Shown here: piece after piece, positions 46,041 through 58,452 of the stretch
Layout of the letters: each line of letters opens with the position of its first letter
Numbering within the stretch: the first letter of the stretch is position 1
Assembly: GCA_000711775.1 (NCBI GenBank)
Contig: ARYC01017132.1
Span: 1-64,000, forward strand
Reading direction: 5' to 3'
Length of the DNA: 64,000 nt
Source: Oxytricha trifallax
Lineage: Eukaryota > Ciliophora > Spirotrichea > Sporadotrichida > Oxytrichidae
Notes under the pieces: model-generated
The model's input: the letters and a program-made list of their open reading frames with translations, nothing else
Databases searched by the model: none
What the model was told of the DNA's origin: nothing
Position numbers and translations under genes: made by a program

Positions 46041-46594
46041 TGTTTGATAAAGCTTCAGTAATATTGAATAAATATGAGTTTTACATGAGCACGAAAATGT
46101 TGATTAGGTCAAACTACAATATATTATTAAAAACACTTATTAAGACAGACAATAAATAGGTGATTCTTCTTAACATCTTGAAATTAAGAAAGAATGAAAT
46201 GAATAATTTTATAAGAAGCTTAATTCAAAAGAGACACTTCAAATCAGCATTGATGGCCTAATAATAATAGAAAACAAACGATTTTATAATAAAAAAAACA
46301 GGAAAAAGACCCTTTATAAAAATTTCTAAACACAAAATAATGAAAATACTAAAAGATACTTTCAAAATAAGTATGGATTTAAGTAAAACAATCTATATGA
46401 CTCTAAGAGGATTACAGATGGCATTATATTTTACTCACCCAACACTCAATCATACTATTACATTAGAGTGTTATATAATAAAATAATAGACGCAATCGTT
46501 AGAAGCGATAAAAAAGTGTTATAAATTACATATTAAAATCAGGAACTTATGGAATGTTGGTAAGATAAATCAACATACCATTAACACATTATGA
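46000..46594 (+). CDS. Longest open patch of the 45-kb locus, about 190 codons
   Basis: TGA-free to 46592-46594. It contains FDKASVILNKYEFYMSTKML, NEMNNFIRSLIQKRHFKSAL, a run of four Gln from TAA/TAG, FKISMDLSKTIYMTLRGLQM and LWNVGKINQHTINTL. Strongly Lys/Ile-rich and probably helical. Together with the flanking patches it suggests one gene of over 500 codons assembled from several segments. No family recognised. Confidence 0.5.
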
Positions 46595-46684
46595 AGATTA
46601 TTAACAACCAAGTAAACTAAAATAAGTAAGGTTATAAAATATACTATAACCAATAATTAAGCATCCTTTGTTAGAGAATGCTTG

Positions 46685-46935
46685 TATAAGAGAAGTAATG
46701 AGAAGGATAATACCAATGATGGAGGGTAAAACAAAGCATAGAATGAAGAAATAGCTTTCATGGAAAAGCAATATGCTTAATACACCTAATACTAAACTAA
46801 TAAAAATCCAAGAAACTATTCTAGAGCACAAGCTTCAAAAGGAGATTAAAGATCGCTTGGGGTTAGATGAATGGATTTTCAGAGATAATTAAATTGATAG
46901 TCATATAAAATAATCGGACACAGCTATAATTTGAA
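46685..46935 (+). CDS. Last coding patch of the 45-kb locus
   Basis: The frame reads REVMRRIIPMMEGKTKHRMK, NTPNTKLIKIQETILEHKLQ and KEIKDRLGLDEWIFRDNQID before a TGA. A hydrophobic antisense frame over the same bases is judged a shadow. Confidence 0.45.
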
Positions 46936-46939
46936 TAGA

Positions 46940-49900
46940 TTATTATTATTGAAATATAATATTGAATATAAACGATAGTAAATATTTATGAGAAATGTTT
47001 ATAGTGTGTACACTATGCTTAAACTTAACATAATAGAAAAATATAAAAATTATTAAATATAAGTAATTTTTTATTAAAAAGTATAACTTCGTTAATTTCA
47101 GACTAATCATTAAAAATTACAGAAAATAAACATAATTTGATGTCTAAGATCAAAATGAAATATGTCTTAAAAATTCTTTAATAATTTTAAAAACTTTTTA
47201 GTGAATAATAATTTAGTTTTTAAAGATTGAATTATATGGTATAAAAAATCATAAATACGCTTTCATCCCAATAGTAAAAACATATTTATAAATAAGTTGA
47301 TTGTATTATTTATCTTATAAACGAACTTTTAATTAAGTCAAAATTAATTAATATTCATTAATACATAAAATCTTAGGAAAAATTTATGTGAATAATTAAC
47401 ATATTTTTTAAATGGGGGATGGATTTTGTTTGAGATTGAAGTACATTCACTAAGATAATTATAAATATACAGCACAAAAATTATTTATTGGTTATAATGC
47501 AGTTATTATTCAATAATCTAGTAAATATAAAATTTAATTTAAAAGATTATAAATTAAATTAAGATACTAATGATTTTAAGATTTATAGAATGATTAAAAA
47601 TGACCTTTCTGATAATTTTTTAATTATTGGAAGGGCCTATAAATTTGACAGAATATCATAGACTGTTCTAAATTTTAGTGAATTATAAGAAATTTTTTAT
47701 TTGAAAACCATATTGCACTGCTAAGATAAACTTTCTAAAGATAAAATCTACTCAGCACTCTCCAGACGAAACATTTTATATGCCTACTTAAATAAATAAA
47801 TATATCCTTTAAAATAGCTTCGCAAAATCAAGGGACAAAACTTGTGTTAGGGGACTCATTTTTTAAATATACATTTCTAATTAGAAATTCAAAGTTGTAA
47901 TGCAAATGTTTTATTAAAGATTTAAATAATTTATATTTGCTTTTTGCTTTAATTGTAATTTCTTGTTTGTGGAAACTTAATTTTAGATAATAATTATTTT
48001 TTAGTGAAAACTTAATTTTATAAATAAGCTTATTTGTATTTTAATATTGTTTTACCTATAAGAATTCATTTACTCCATCACTAATATTTCATTAAATTTG
48101 GATTATAATTTGAATGAATAAAACTATTAATTTTTTAAACAATATTTCCCAATAATCGATATTTATAATATAATTTTCTGTGATTTTACAAATAAAAAAT
48201 TAGATTTCAAAGTATTTAAATTGCTTTTAGAATAATTTATGAACTTTTTTTTTTCGAAAAATGAATTTATCAACAATTAATGCTAAATCTCTTATATTTG
48301 GTTAATTATATTTAGGTATTTTGAAATTGATTTTAATAATAATGTATTATATAAATACGTTAATTAAGAATAATGCTTAGTATATAAAATCAACAACTAT
48401 ATCGATTAGAGATTTTCTCTCATATTTAATCAGATTTGTTTTCTGCAAAACAGAATAAATTAGCTAAAGTTAAGATTTAAATTGTCTTTATTTATAAATT
48501 TATATTATTATTGTAGATTATTTAATTTCATTTGCTTAATTCTAATTTTATCATATTCTCTTTAGTAATTACTTCATTTTTTTGAAACATATTTTTAAAA
48601 AATCTCTATAATGATAACATAATAATAATTTAATTTTTTTTAATTTTTGTTCAATTAATGACTAAATAGCCCTTATAATGATCTAATTTTTATATTTATA
48701 TATATGTAAAAAACATTCTCTTACTATATCAACTTACTATTTGTATCTTTCATAAGAACTTATGTCTTAATTTAATCAGCTTCACTCATTTAATTATGAC
48801 TAATTTATATAAGCAACTTTCTATTACGATAAGCTTTTACTGACAAACAATGTAGTTTTTAAGTTTAAAATATTTATCGCTTGCTTTTTGGGACATAATT
48901 TTTTGAAAATTTAGTTGTTTATTTCAATCTTTTAATTCAAGTTATTTAATTTTATACTTATAGGAAACTCTCATAATTTTAATAATTGCCAATTTAAGTA
49001 ATTGGGATAAATAATTGATTATAGTATTTAACTAAATGTGAATGGTAAATCTTGATTAGATTTAAAAATTTGAAATTTAATAATGTCATTATCTCACTTT
49101 GCTGAAATGCAATCAAATTAATCATTCATTAGATATATTTTTAGTTTTCTAGTTTTAAGCATATTGTTATCTTAATTTAATAATATGTATACTAATTGTT
49201 TTTAATAAATATAAAGCGTATTAAATAATTTGCCAAGAAATAAAACTTTCAAGTATCCTCACCAATAAATGCTTTGATTCACAATCAATGAGTATATGAC
49301 TATTTAATAAATTAAATCTCTTGGTATATCCGCAATGTAATTTAATTCTGTTAAATGACAACTTTATTATCAGTTTTATTTAGTGCTACATAGTAAAATG
49401 ATATGGAAACTTTTTGTCGTTAATAATTATATTTTTGAAAATTAGAAATGTTTCTAAAGTATTTAACAAGTCAACTTGATTGTAAGAGTATGAATACAAC
49501 ATCTCAATAAAAGTGCTCATAAAATTATAAAGGTTATATCTTTAATATATTATGTAATTAAACAGCTATGATATGATTTACTAAAGTCTATTATTTTATT
49601 GCCTGCAAATTGAATTCAAGATTTTGTATTTTTTACTTTTATGATATTTTTTATTTATATTTTTATCCGATTTCTTCTTATTAATTATATTTTAACACTA
49701 ATTATTAACAAATAATCTGAATATTATTATTAAAAATAACAAATAATTCTATTTTTATCTTTATATATATATATATATTAGTGATAATAATCATCTTAAC
49801 TTCTTTGGATTTTTATTTGAAATTAATTATTGTAAGTTATGGCATGATGACTAAGGATTTAGTTCAATTAAGTTCATATTTTGATTGATCTTTTATTTTC

Positions 49901-50195
49901 AGATTTTTGAATAACTTTTAATTATGTAATTACTTTAGTATATTTTAATAACTCATAAATTATATTGTTAACATAAAAAAACTTATAATAATTAAATTAT
50001 TACATTTATTGATAATTTCCTCGCTCTAATTACAATATATTACATTAAAATGTAAAAATATTTCAAATCTATTTTACTTTTAATTGAGTCCTTTGGTATT
50101 TCTAAGAACCTGCTAGATATATTCATAGGAATTATGCCAATTGTGAATAAAAAACTTGTATTAACAGAGTTTCATTCATACTTATTATGAGGTTA
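46940..50195. other. Long AT-rich stretch, no supported gene
   Basis: About 3.2 kb of very AT-rich DNA, with a TATATATATATATATA run near 49770. No protein-like frame and no inverted repeat seen. Confidence 0.6.
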
Positions 50196-50293
50196 ATTTT
50201 TAGCAACATATTATTAAATTAAAAAGTTAATAGATGGCACGAGGCTTTTTGTCACAAAACTTCTAAATTTAATATCAGAGTGCCTACTCTGTC

Positions 50294-51823
50294 ATGGAAG
50301 CGCAAAATCTGCTAGATTTGTCTCCTATACTTATTCCGGAGGTTGAACCTAACTGGCTTTAGTCAGTTCTTCAACCTGAAATTTCTGAAGTTGGCTTTCA
50401 GAATCTCGATACGTCGGAGTCACCGGACCCATCGTAGATCCATAATACCTAGTAGACTCCTATTTAGTATCCAGACCCATCTCCAGAATAACATACCGAT
50501 CTATTTCCAGAACAGAATAGTATACCGATCTCTGGCAATGAAAACATCCAAGCCCTTAGGTAAAAGACTAACCCTACTAGATTAGACAAGATGGTCATCC
50601 TTGGATCTCACTTAATCCAACCTTACTATCTCTGGTGGAAGAGAACTAAGATAAAAATCTCCAGAGGTACTCCTCAAGGTGGAAAACTTTCGCCTCTCTT
50701 TTTCGTTCTAGTACTAGATACTGCCCTCAAAACTTTTGAGATCAAATACAACTTCCCTATCCTTAAGTTTATTAAGATCTATGCCGATGACATGGTTATC
50801 ATATTCCAAGCTGATCACGAAATTCCATTGATAAAACAAAAACTAAGGGAACATCTTTTCTCATTCGGGCTCATCATCAATGATGCTAAATGTGCTGAAA
50901 TCAACAAAGGCTAGTTCGAATTCGACCTCAGAGCTCAAACTCACTTTAAATACTAAGGAGTTGAGATCCACAAAGATCCTGTTAAAAACTTTTAATTTCT
51001 CCTCAAGTAGATTCAAGAAGAACTCAAAAACACTTACATAAGGCTCTTCAAAGGCGACCAAGCCCTCTATAGTAGAGTATACTAACAGTATATTTACTCT
51101 AAGTTCTAATTCAAACTCTGTCCCCTCCTTCTAACACTAAACAATGACGACTTCTTTAAAGTAATCGACATCCTTAAAAGGAAACTAGTAAGCTTCACTA
51201 TAAAGGCCGATCCAATCCTTAAAATTTTCTTTAGCAACTAACTAAGAACCTATGACTCTTCCCCATTCCACATGGAATTGTACATAGCTCACAAGGTTGG
51301 ACGAAAATACAACATCACTGACCCTCAAAATTACCAATTTTAAAACATTGAATAGATCTCAGTGGAAAAGATGCAGAGGATTCTTTCAGACCTCTAGACA
51401 TATGCGGGAATTGGTTATCATAACCATCATATATCCAGAAAGGAATACTTCCTAAAACTTCCCCTAAAATACATCCCAAACACCCTAGCAGTGGCCTTAC
51501 AAAATGGCCCAAAATTCTTTGGAAAAAACTTCAGATGCTCAGTGTGTAAAGGCATTTATGCCAGACCTTGTTATAATCATCACCTACCTACTTTCCGTGA
51601 TGAAGTATCTGCTACAATCCAAGAATTAATTCAACTCATGAAAGAAAGAGAGAAACTCTAAGAAGAAGAAGAAGATCAATACCATGAGACAATGGAGACA
51701 TGCCAAGAACAATTAAGATTCATTAAAAACAAACTCAAAGCTTCCGAGATTAGGATCAAAAGTCATCTTTGGTAGACATACCAAGAATTGACAACAAAAA
51801 GGGACTCAGTCCCTTCATAATGA
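50294..51823 (+). CDS. LINE ORF, 509 aa, with RT palm motifs but without the first catalytic Asp region
   Basis: ATG to TGA with no internal TGA. Residues 1-95 are Pro/Glu/Gln-rich (ESPDPSQIHN, PDPSPEQHTDLFPEQ). From about residue 100: IQPYYLWWKRTKIKISRGTP, then QGGKLSPLFFVLVLDTAL (RT motif with GTPQGGxLSP) and IKIYADDMVIIFQ (catalytic YADD), LIINDAKCAEIN, and FKYQGVEIHKD (thumb-side motif). The usual motifs 0-2, including the first catalytic Asp, are missing: the N-terminal part joins directly to motif 3. C-terminus: CSVCKGIYARPCYNHH, a zinc-knuckle-like C-x2-C-x7-C-x3-HH, then a Glu-rich coiled coil. Reading needs TAA/TAG as Gln about 20 times. Probably inactive as an RT, although the frame is undamaged. 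Confidence 0.85.
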
Positions 51824-51858
51824 CATGCTCAGGGGGCTTTAAGCCCTCGATGCGAGTT

Positions 51859-51887
51859 AATTATTATTATTATTATTATTATTATTA
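51859..51887 (+). repeat. (TTA)n tail of the LINE copy
   Basis: About nine to ten TTA units directly before the right target duplication. Confidence 0.9.
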
Positions 51888-51899
51888 TTTTTAGCAACT

Positions 51900-53667
51900 A
51901 AATCTCGTACAATATTCAATCAACAATTAAACTTAAACTTACGTTTGAGGTTAATTGAATCTTTTTTTACTATTAACTAATTGTGATATTAGAATGTTGG
52001 ATAAAGACAAGAGAAATATTCTAATACTCAACCTTAAAAATCCTATAATAATCCTAAGGTTTCACTATTTTAATTTCAAAAATAAAAAGGGATAAAATCT
52101 TTAAGAGGAGATATATTAGTGACAAACTGGAGGGATAAACTTCCCGTATGGAGCATGTTATAATTTGATTTTGCTAGCTAATATTAAATTTCATTTTATA
52201 ATTTATTAGATATTTTATTATACAGATAATAACAAACTAATGACATAAAAAAAATAATGATTACGCTAGAATTGATAATGAAATAGAAAAATGAGGTCCA
52301 AATTATTTTAGAGATTTTTGCGTATTAAAAAACATCTTACAATTTTCTCAATAGTTTGTCAGTTTGTTTCAAAGTTTGATTTTTATTTATTTTTATAAAT
52401 TAGAGACTATTCTTAAATCTTATTGGAATTTTATTCACTAAATATGAATTCAAGAGTTCAAATTATACATTTAAATAATTAAGTAATTTAATTGATTTAA
52501 TTATTTTTGGAACATATAATATTTCGATTAATTTCGACATCTAAATATAAATAAATCTAAGTGAAATTATTATATTTTAAATGAAAAATTCTATAGATTT
52601 GGATACATGTTAATTCTATGACTTATGTAGAAAAAGAAACATACTATTTTCTTCATGTTTAAATTTGATAGTAATAAAATATTTGAGTCATGCTAATTTG
52701 AATATTAGACATCTCAATTGCATAAAAAAGTAATCGCAAAAAATTTGTTTATAAGATAAAAGGCAAATATATCTTAAAAATTGATTAAGCTGTATGAATA
52801 ATCTAAAAAGAATGATATAAATTAGATTGACCAGTAAGATAGAGATTTCTTTTGTTACTTTATTTTTTATCAACGATTGATGGCATTATTTGGGAACAAA
52901 GGTTTTGATTTCTTTTTTTATAGTCGATCCTAATATCCTATTTTCATACTCATATCAGGTAATTAATCAAAGTATTCATTTATTTACAATTTAAATATAT
53001 GTTTAGTATGTATTGTATTAAGAATCACTAGAATCTTCATAAAAAAAGCAACGAAATGACTGGTTGGTAATACTTAATGCTTAAGAAGCTTGGTTAAAAA
53101 CTTAATTTAATTTTCAGACAAATAAATTGCTTCATATTTTTTATTTATATTTTTGGTTTGTTAATCGTAATTTATTAATTTAATGAAATGCTTATTCATA
53201 CTTTCTTATTAGTAAGTATTATAAGTTCATCATCTATTTATATTATCTCCTTGAATAGTTGTTTAATAGTGTGAAAGAATTGCTATTTCTTCTCCTTATA
53301 AATACTTTTACCTTTTAAAAATGAAAAATTGTTTCCTAATTTTATTTGAAAATTCTAATAATAAGTTTAATACAATTTTTAAATTTATTAAGCAAGATTT
53401 CAAAGACTATATTCCAATAGATTTGAACATATTTTAAAAAATATATATATTAATTTAATTTTAATAAACTTATGTTTTTTAAATATTTTAGTTATTGTTA
53501 TAATATATCTGAATTATATTGAATCAACTGGCTTTATTATTAAGAATTGCTGATAATATATAAATTATTAGAAAAACTAATTAATTTATGGAGTTTGGTG
53601 GGGGGAAATAAACTTATTCCTACTATCTTTTTATAAATATTATCTTCATAATGTTAAAGTAACAAAA
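51900..53667. other. AT-rich stretch, no supported gene
   Basis: No protein-like frame; an open minus-strand frame at 52688-52873 is Ile/Leu/Phe-rich and looks like background. Confidence 0.5.
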
Positions 53668-53924
53668 CCCCATAGATCAATTGAGACACGAAAGATTGGG
53701 GTTAAGAACAATTAAATTAAAAATTAATAATAATTGGCTGAAATTAAATATAATTAGGCAAAAATCAAATTTACACAACCTGATTGGATTATTTTATAAG
53801 GACAATTAATCTTGCCAATAGCTTTAATAACTAGCCTAAACAGTATAATTATTCGCCAATAATAATTAATTCTTAATATAATTGTTCTTAACCCCAATCT
53901 TCGTGTCTTAATATATCTATGGGG
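53668..53924. mobile_element. 257-bp inverted-repeat element (MITE-like)
   Basis: Ends CCCCATAGATCAATTGAGAC and its near-complement; the 46-bp outer arms are about 90% matched and the symmetry extends to about 95 bp per side (AATAATAATTGGC pairs with GCCAATAATAATT). The left end sits in AAAACCCCATAG, faintly like a TBE tip, but the right end lacks the A4 run. No gene. Confidence 0.75.
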
Positions 53925-54940
53925 TATTAGTATTTAGAGGTAAAATGAATGAACTAGTCTGATGTTATATTTATTAGTTGCCTAGATATCATGTAATTTA
54001 CTAGACTTTAATCGAAAATGAAGGAAAATGCATATGCTCCACAGCATTGTACTTATATTAATAGGAATAATTAAACAAAATTAGCATTTACTTTATGAAG
54101 GCATTCGATGAAATATTGATCATTTAGTAAATCATTGGCGGTTAGACAATTTGCACAATAATTTTTACGAATAATGATTTTCAATAAAAAGAATCCTTAC
54201 ATAATCTGGCTTTTAGTGAAAATGAATTAAAAATATATTTTACAAGAAGCAACGGATAATTATCAGATTAGAAGATACATTTGGTATAAATATGTTTTAT
54301 ATTCCCTAAAACTTTCATATGACAGTTTAAACAAATTCAAATTAATACCTCCTCCATTATATAAGACATACAAAACACCAATATTAAATATTAATTAAGA
54401 GAAATATAGATTCTCTTATAGAAAAGTTGAAAATATATCTTAAATTTTTACAAATCATAGAATCAAGGACAAAAGCTTCTTAATTTCAAACGTTATTAAA
54501 TCTTTCATACAGCTTAAATAATACGTATTATAAAAAAATATTTATAATTTAAATATTTTGACATATATTGAAAATAATGCCACTTTGAATAAGACTAATT
54601 TATTAAGAATCTAAAGTACTGCTCATTAAATTTACATTACAAAAATTAATATGATAAAATTAAAATATTAAACATGGATCTTAAAAAATTAAGGGGATTA
54701 AATTGAAAAATTTATTTTTATATAAAATAACTTAAATTGCCTTATATAAAAAAGATAAAGATAAAAATAGCAAAAATTAAAAGTGAAATATTGTATTTTA
54801 AAATAAAAAGATAAACAAATTTAAATTAAACGCATTCTAGATAAAATAGTATTTATAAAAGACTTTTGTACTTTATAAAAAACAAGTTGAATCATCGATA
54901 TCAGTTAATTGAATATTAAATTTGAAAGTATTTAAGTCAA
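53925..54940. other. AT-rich stretch, no supported gene
   Basis: No protein-like frame or repeat seen. Confidence 0.5.
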
Positions 54941-55913
54941 ATGAATGATAATTTTAGTAGTAGTAGTAAAATACTTTAGGTAATTAAATTTGCAAAATAA
55001 ATACTGAGCGCAATTACCGGAAAGTATAATAACTCGAAAGAATCATGGTCATTGATCAATTTCAATGCAGTTCCCTGCCCTCATTTCATTTGAATATGCT
55101 TTCTTGACCAATGTTTGATTTTTCTCTCTCCTCTTAGTTGTCGATTCTGCTTAATGCATCTTTATCTTCGTCTCCGAATCTTTGGATCGAGTTTCCTTTC
55201 TAGGTTTCTTTATCCTCACACCTCTCTGATTTTGGCTTGGTTTGATCCGGGAATAGGTATTTCTCCACTTCTGTTTCTCCCTCGATTATCTCGCTGAATC
55301 TCCCTTCACATTCAAAGAGTTCTTCCTCTAGTTGTCCTCTTGGAGCTTCCCTTAAGATTAATTCGTCCCATCTGTCAATCTTATGGTCATAGTAGTATGA
55401 GCTTGTCCCCATTTCATCATCCGCTCCTTGCCAGATTAACTCACTCTTCCTCTCCATTTCTCTAATTGTCTCCTCCTCGCTGATGGCTTTCCCAGATCTG
55501 CCGATCTCCATTTTAGTGAATCCAACCTCTAAATTAAACATGAGGTAGTATCTCTACATGTTCACCCAATCTTTGGCAAAAATCTGAAACACTGGTTTTC
55601 CATCCAATTCTAAGGCCAGGTGGTTTATAATCAGAGTGGCCAGGACACCGCAGTCTTCTGGGTCTCTTACTTGATTCGTTTCCATCATGCTCACGAGTTT
55701 GCTGACTTTGAAATCATTTCCAACTATCCCAGATGCAAGTTCACTCAATTAATATGTTTTTGTAATACTGCATAGCTCCCTACTTCTCTTCTCGTATCAT
55801 AGATTTCTATGGCTCCTGATTTCCTCTCTACCTTCAGTACTACCCAGTTCTGGCAATGTTTCACACTACTTTGGCAACTTGTCGGTATTATTACTCCATG
55901 AATGATAATTTTA
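54941..55913 (-). mobile_element. Retroposed GC-richer insert with 16-bp direct repeats
   Basis: ATGAATGATAATTTTA is found exactly at 54941-54956 and 55898-55913. The DNA between is clearly GC-richer than the flanks and encodes a Ulp1-like protein on the minus strand. Next to the left repeat is a TAG triplet run; on the minus strand this is a CTA-type simple-repeat tail at the 3' end, as in LINE copies. I infer a 5'-truncated retroposed copy. An MDS/pointer explanation is possible but does not predict the tail. Confidence 0.65.
55081..55897 (-). pseudogene. Ulp1-like (C48) cysteine protease fragment with long acidic C-terminus
   Basis: The first frame reads VIIPTSCQSSVKHCQNWVVL then IEIYDTRREVGSYAVLQKHI: a His near a Trp and an IxxYD motif, as in Ulp1/SENP peptidases. 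After a 1-nt shift: NQVRDPEDCGVLATLIINHL, the Gln and catalytic Cys motif (Q-x4-7-DCGV). The second frame then runs without TGA to 55081-55083 through FTKMEIGRSGKAISEEETIR and REAPRGQLEEELFECEGRFS. The 5' end coincides with the target-duplication boundary, so the protease domain is probably truncated. Ulp1 proteases remove SUMO-like modifiers; related domains occur in several transposon families. One frameshift near 55750. Confidence 0.7.
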
Positions 55914-56781
55914 TATATAAAAATTAATTTAATTATGTGAGAAAAGAATTTAATGTTAAAAAGTTAAATAAGGAAGTATGCAAGTGCGATTAATTTATTA
56001 TGCTTTCTTAAGATAAAATAGAATTATTTTTGAACATTGAGCACTTTACAAAATTTTAGAAAATGTTAAGTTTAATTAACATATCCGTTAATGATTTAAT
56101 ATTATTCTTATTATCCAAACTAAATTGTAAATATTTATATTCTATAAGAGTTAATGTATCATATTTGAGTTAATAACTAAGTGTTAACATAACTATTTAC
56201 ATTTAATTTAATCCAAATCAGTTCATCCTTTGATATCCCTTTGAAATATAAATCTGAATGGAATTTTAATAATTCTTAGTTTTTTATATGTAATATTCTT
56301 ATTGATTGTAAAATTTAAGAAGTAGTGGTATATCTTGTAAAATTGTTTTATTAATTTTTTTATTTCATTTTTTAGAATGATTTGAAATTGATATACCATC
56401 TTAGAATTCGTTTGGAGATTTAATTTTCTATAAATGGACTAATAAATTTATAATAATACTATGAATTGGACTTGAGAATTTAAGTCCAAGATTTTACATG
56501 ATATTGATAACAATTTTTTTTCTCCATAGAATAGGTTTTATATTACTATTAAAATGCTGAATTATTTAATGATTTAATCACAGGTCGTTCTACCCAAAAA
56601 TAAACACAAGACATATAGCAGTTATATTTTAATGCTGAACTGAATTAATATTCCAATATCAATATCTTCCACATTAAATTACATTTAAAAAACCATTTGG
56701 TGGGATTTCTGAGAAATCTATTTGAGGTACTATTTAATGCCTTTAAATTGGTTTGAGATTATTATAATAAATGCATAAAAA
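55914..56781. other. AT-rich stretch, no supported gene
   Basis: No protein-like frame seen. Confidence 0.5.
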
Positions 56782-56868
56782 TATAAGAAAATAAAAGTAA
56801 TAAAATTAAAAAAACTATTAAAATACAAAAAGTAAAGACTTAACGTAAACCCTAAGGTTTACACCAAA

Positions 56869-58350
56869 ATGCACAACATCAAATTACTTCGACAACACAT
56901 ATACCAACTTCTTAAAACCTTTAACTTTAAATAACTAAATAACCAAAGTTAAGTCACCTCTTCAGATTTCTCAGGAGCAACATGGATAGATGGGTAGTAT
57001 TAGACCCCATCCAAAGAGGACTCCTTTAAAAAGTATACTGCTTCTGCATCGCCCATGGTCAACACCGTGACAACATTACTGCTCTCAAAGCAAACAAACA
57101 AAGAGAACTAATATCTTTTAATTTCAAAAAATATAAGAAATACAGCTAAAAAATTAATAAGCTAGCAAATTTCAACATTTGTAAAACAATTCAAGACCTT
57201 GCTTGGATTACTGATGACATAGTTAAGAGTGAATCTTTCTATGTTAGAAAGAACATATCGATGTCACAGATTGTTAGGATAAGTAATACTAAGTTAATGA
57301 AGAATAGATTCTGACCAGAAATTTCTGGCCAAATACCGAGATACTAACAAAAGATATGGAAGCATTAGTCATAGACTTCAACCAAACAGAAACTCATACT
57401 TTTACAGATATATTCCACAATGACCTAATCTAATCCAATAGGGAAATACTTTAGAAATATTTTATGAACTTAAGTAAAATAGTATTAAATGAAGTTATTA
57501 TTAAACCTCCTTCTCAAGTGATCTACAAATCTAGCTTTGACGTTATCATAAAAACAGTAAAAATCCTAAAGATTTCAGAGAAAAATATCTCCCAGCATGG
57601 AATAAAGCCTTTTGCAATCAAACTAAGGCCTGAACTATACAACTGAGGCATTACACATATAATCTATGATAAAATAGTTTAACTTCAAGTTTAATTGACT
57701 AACTACAAAACAGAATTCCTGCAACAAGTATTGGACAAGCCAGGCACCTCCCTAATTAATTTCCCCTAAACAATATAAATCTTAGATAAATAATTCGAAG
57801 ATATATAAGTTAAAGTAAACATAGGGGTAATAATGTACAACAACCTTAGACAAAACTATATCAACACTATTGGAACTAAATTGTCTTAGATCGACAGTGA
57901 CTTCTTAACTGAATACTGCTAATTAGCAGCACATATATGTGCTTGGATGGCAAACCAAACTTCCCCAAATTAGACGAGGATTGGATAGAAAAACTTTCCA
58001 GTATACTAGGAATTAGAGCACTTTTATCAACAATTCACACCAACATTGACATTATGAATTTCCTTGAAAACATTTACATTCAGTAAAATAAGAAACCACT
58101 AAACAAGGAAGATTACAAAGAGGCTATTCTAATCGACGAACTAAAACCCAGATTAGGTATAAGAACCCTAAGTGAGAAAGTGGATAATAAAATACTTTGA
58201 ATGGCAAAAGGATCGATAATAGACCTAAGAAACTTTGAGGACAGACAAATTCCGGAAAAAATTCTAGGGCATAAGGATCTTTTACAAAGGCTTCATATGC
58301 TTATGACAGAACAATGGAACTGAATGAGACACAAGAAATTAATTGATAGG
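56869..58350 (+). pseudogene. ORF of the second retroposed copy, unknown protein, several breaks
   Basis: From ATG 56869 a frame of about 140 codons (SSDFSGATWIDGQYQTPSKE, NKENQYLLISKNIRNTAKKL) stops at TGA. A second frame continues with NFWPNTEILTKDMEALVIDF, KPPSQVIYKSSFDVIIKTVK and, after one TGA, PGTSLINFPQTIQILDKQFE and LAAHICAWMANQTSPN. A third has NKEDYKEAILIDELKPRLGI, RNFEDRQIPEKILGHKDLLQ and MTEQWN, with two TGAs. Several TGAs sit where Trp would fit, consistent with TGG to TGA decay. No RT, nuclease or protease motif was recognised. It may be the first ORF of a LINE family or a retroposed host message. Confidence 0.55.
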
Positions 58351-58408
58351 GCTTGACCCTTATATATTAACATATATTTAAGATCGAGGGTCCCCAGAGA
58401 CTTCAATG

Positions 58409-58452
58409 TGATTATTTTATTATTATTATTTTATTATTATTATTATTATTAT
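58409..58452 (+). repeat. (TTA)n tail of the second retroposed copy
   Basis: Interrupted TTA triplets directly before the right target duplication. Confidence 0.85.

Larger units (their letters stand above)
50196..51898 (+). mobile_element. LINE-type retroposed copy, 1.68 kb, with 12-bp target duplication
   Basis: ATTTTTAGCAAC occurs at 50196-50207 and 51887-51898. Between them lie a short leader, a single long ORF, a 3' untranslated part with small hairpins (GGGACTCAGTCCC; GGGCTTTAAGCCC) and a (TTA)n tail at about 51859-51886. A simple-repeat tail and short target duplications are what target-primed reverse transcription leaves. The ORF lacks part of the RT, so this is a non-autonomous derivative. 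Confidence 0.85.

Noticed and set aside
46601..46831. Membrane protein ORF on the minus strand
   Set aside because: Hydrophobic only because it is antisense to a Lys/Asn/Gln-rich plus-strand patch; it has a worse codon pattern.
49760..49785. TATATA run as a promoter or origin
   Set aside because: Simple AT dinucleotide repeat in AT-rich DNA with no gene nearby.
51859..51887. CRISPR or tandem-repeat array at the TTA runs
   Set aside because: Simple triplet tails of retroposed copies, directly followed by target duplications.
55115..55297. Plus-strand ORF at the Ulp1 copy
   Set aside because: Shadow of the long acidic minus-strand frame.
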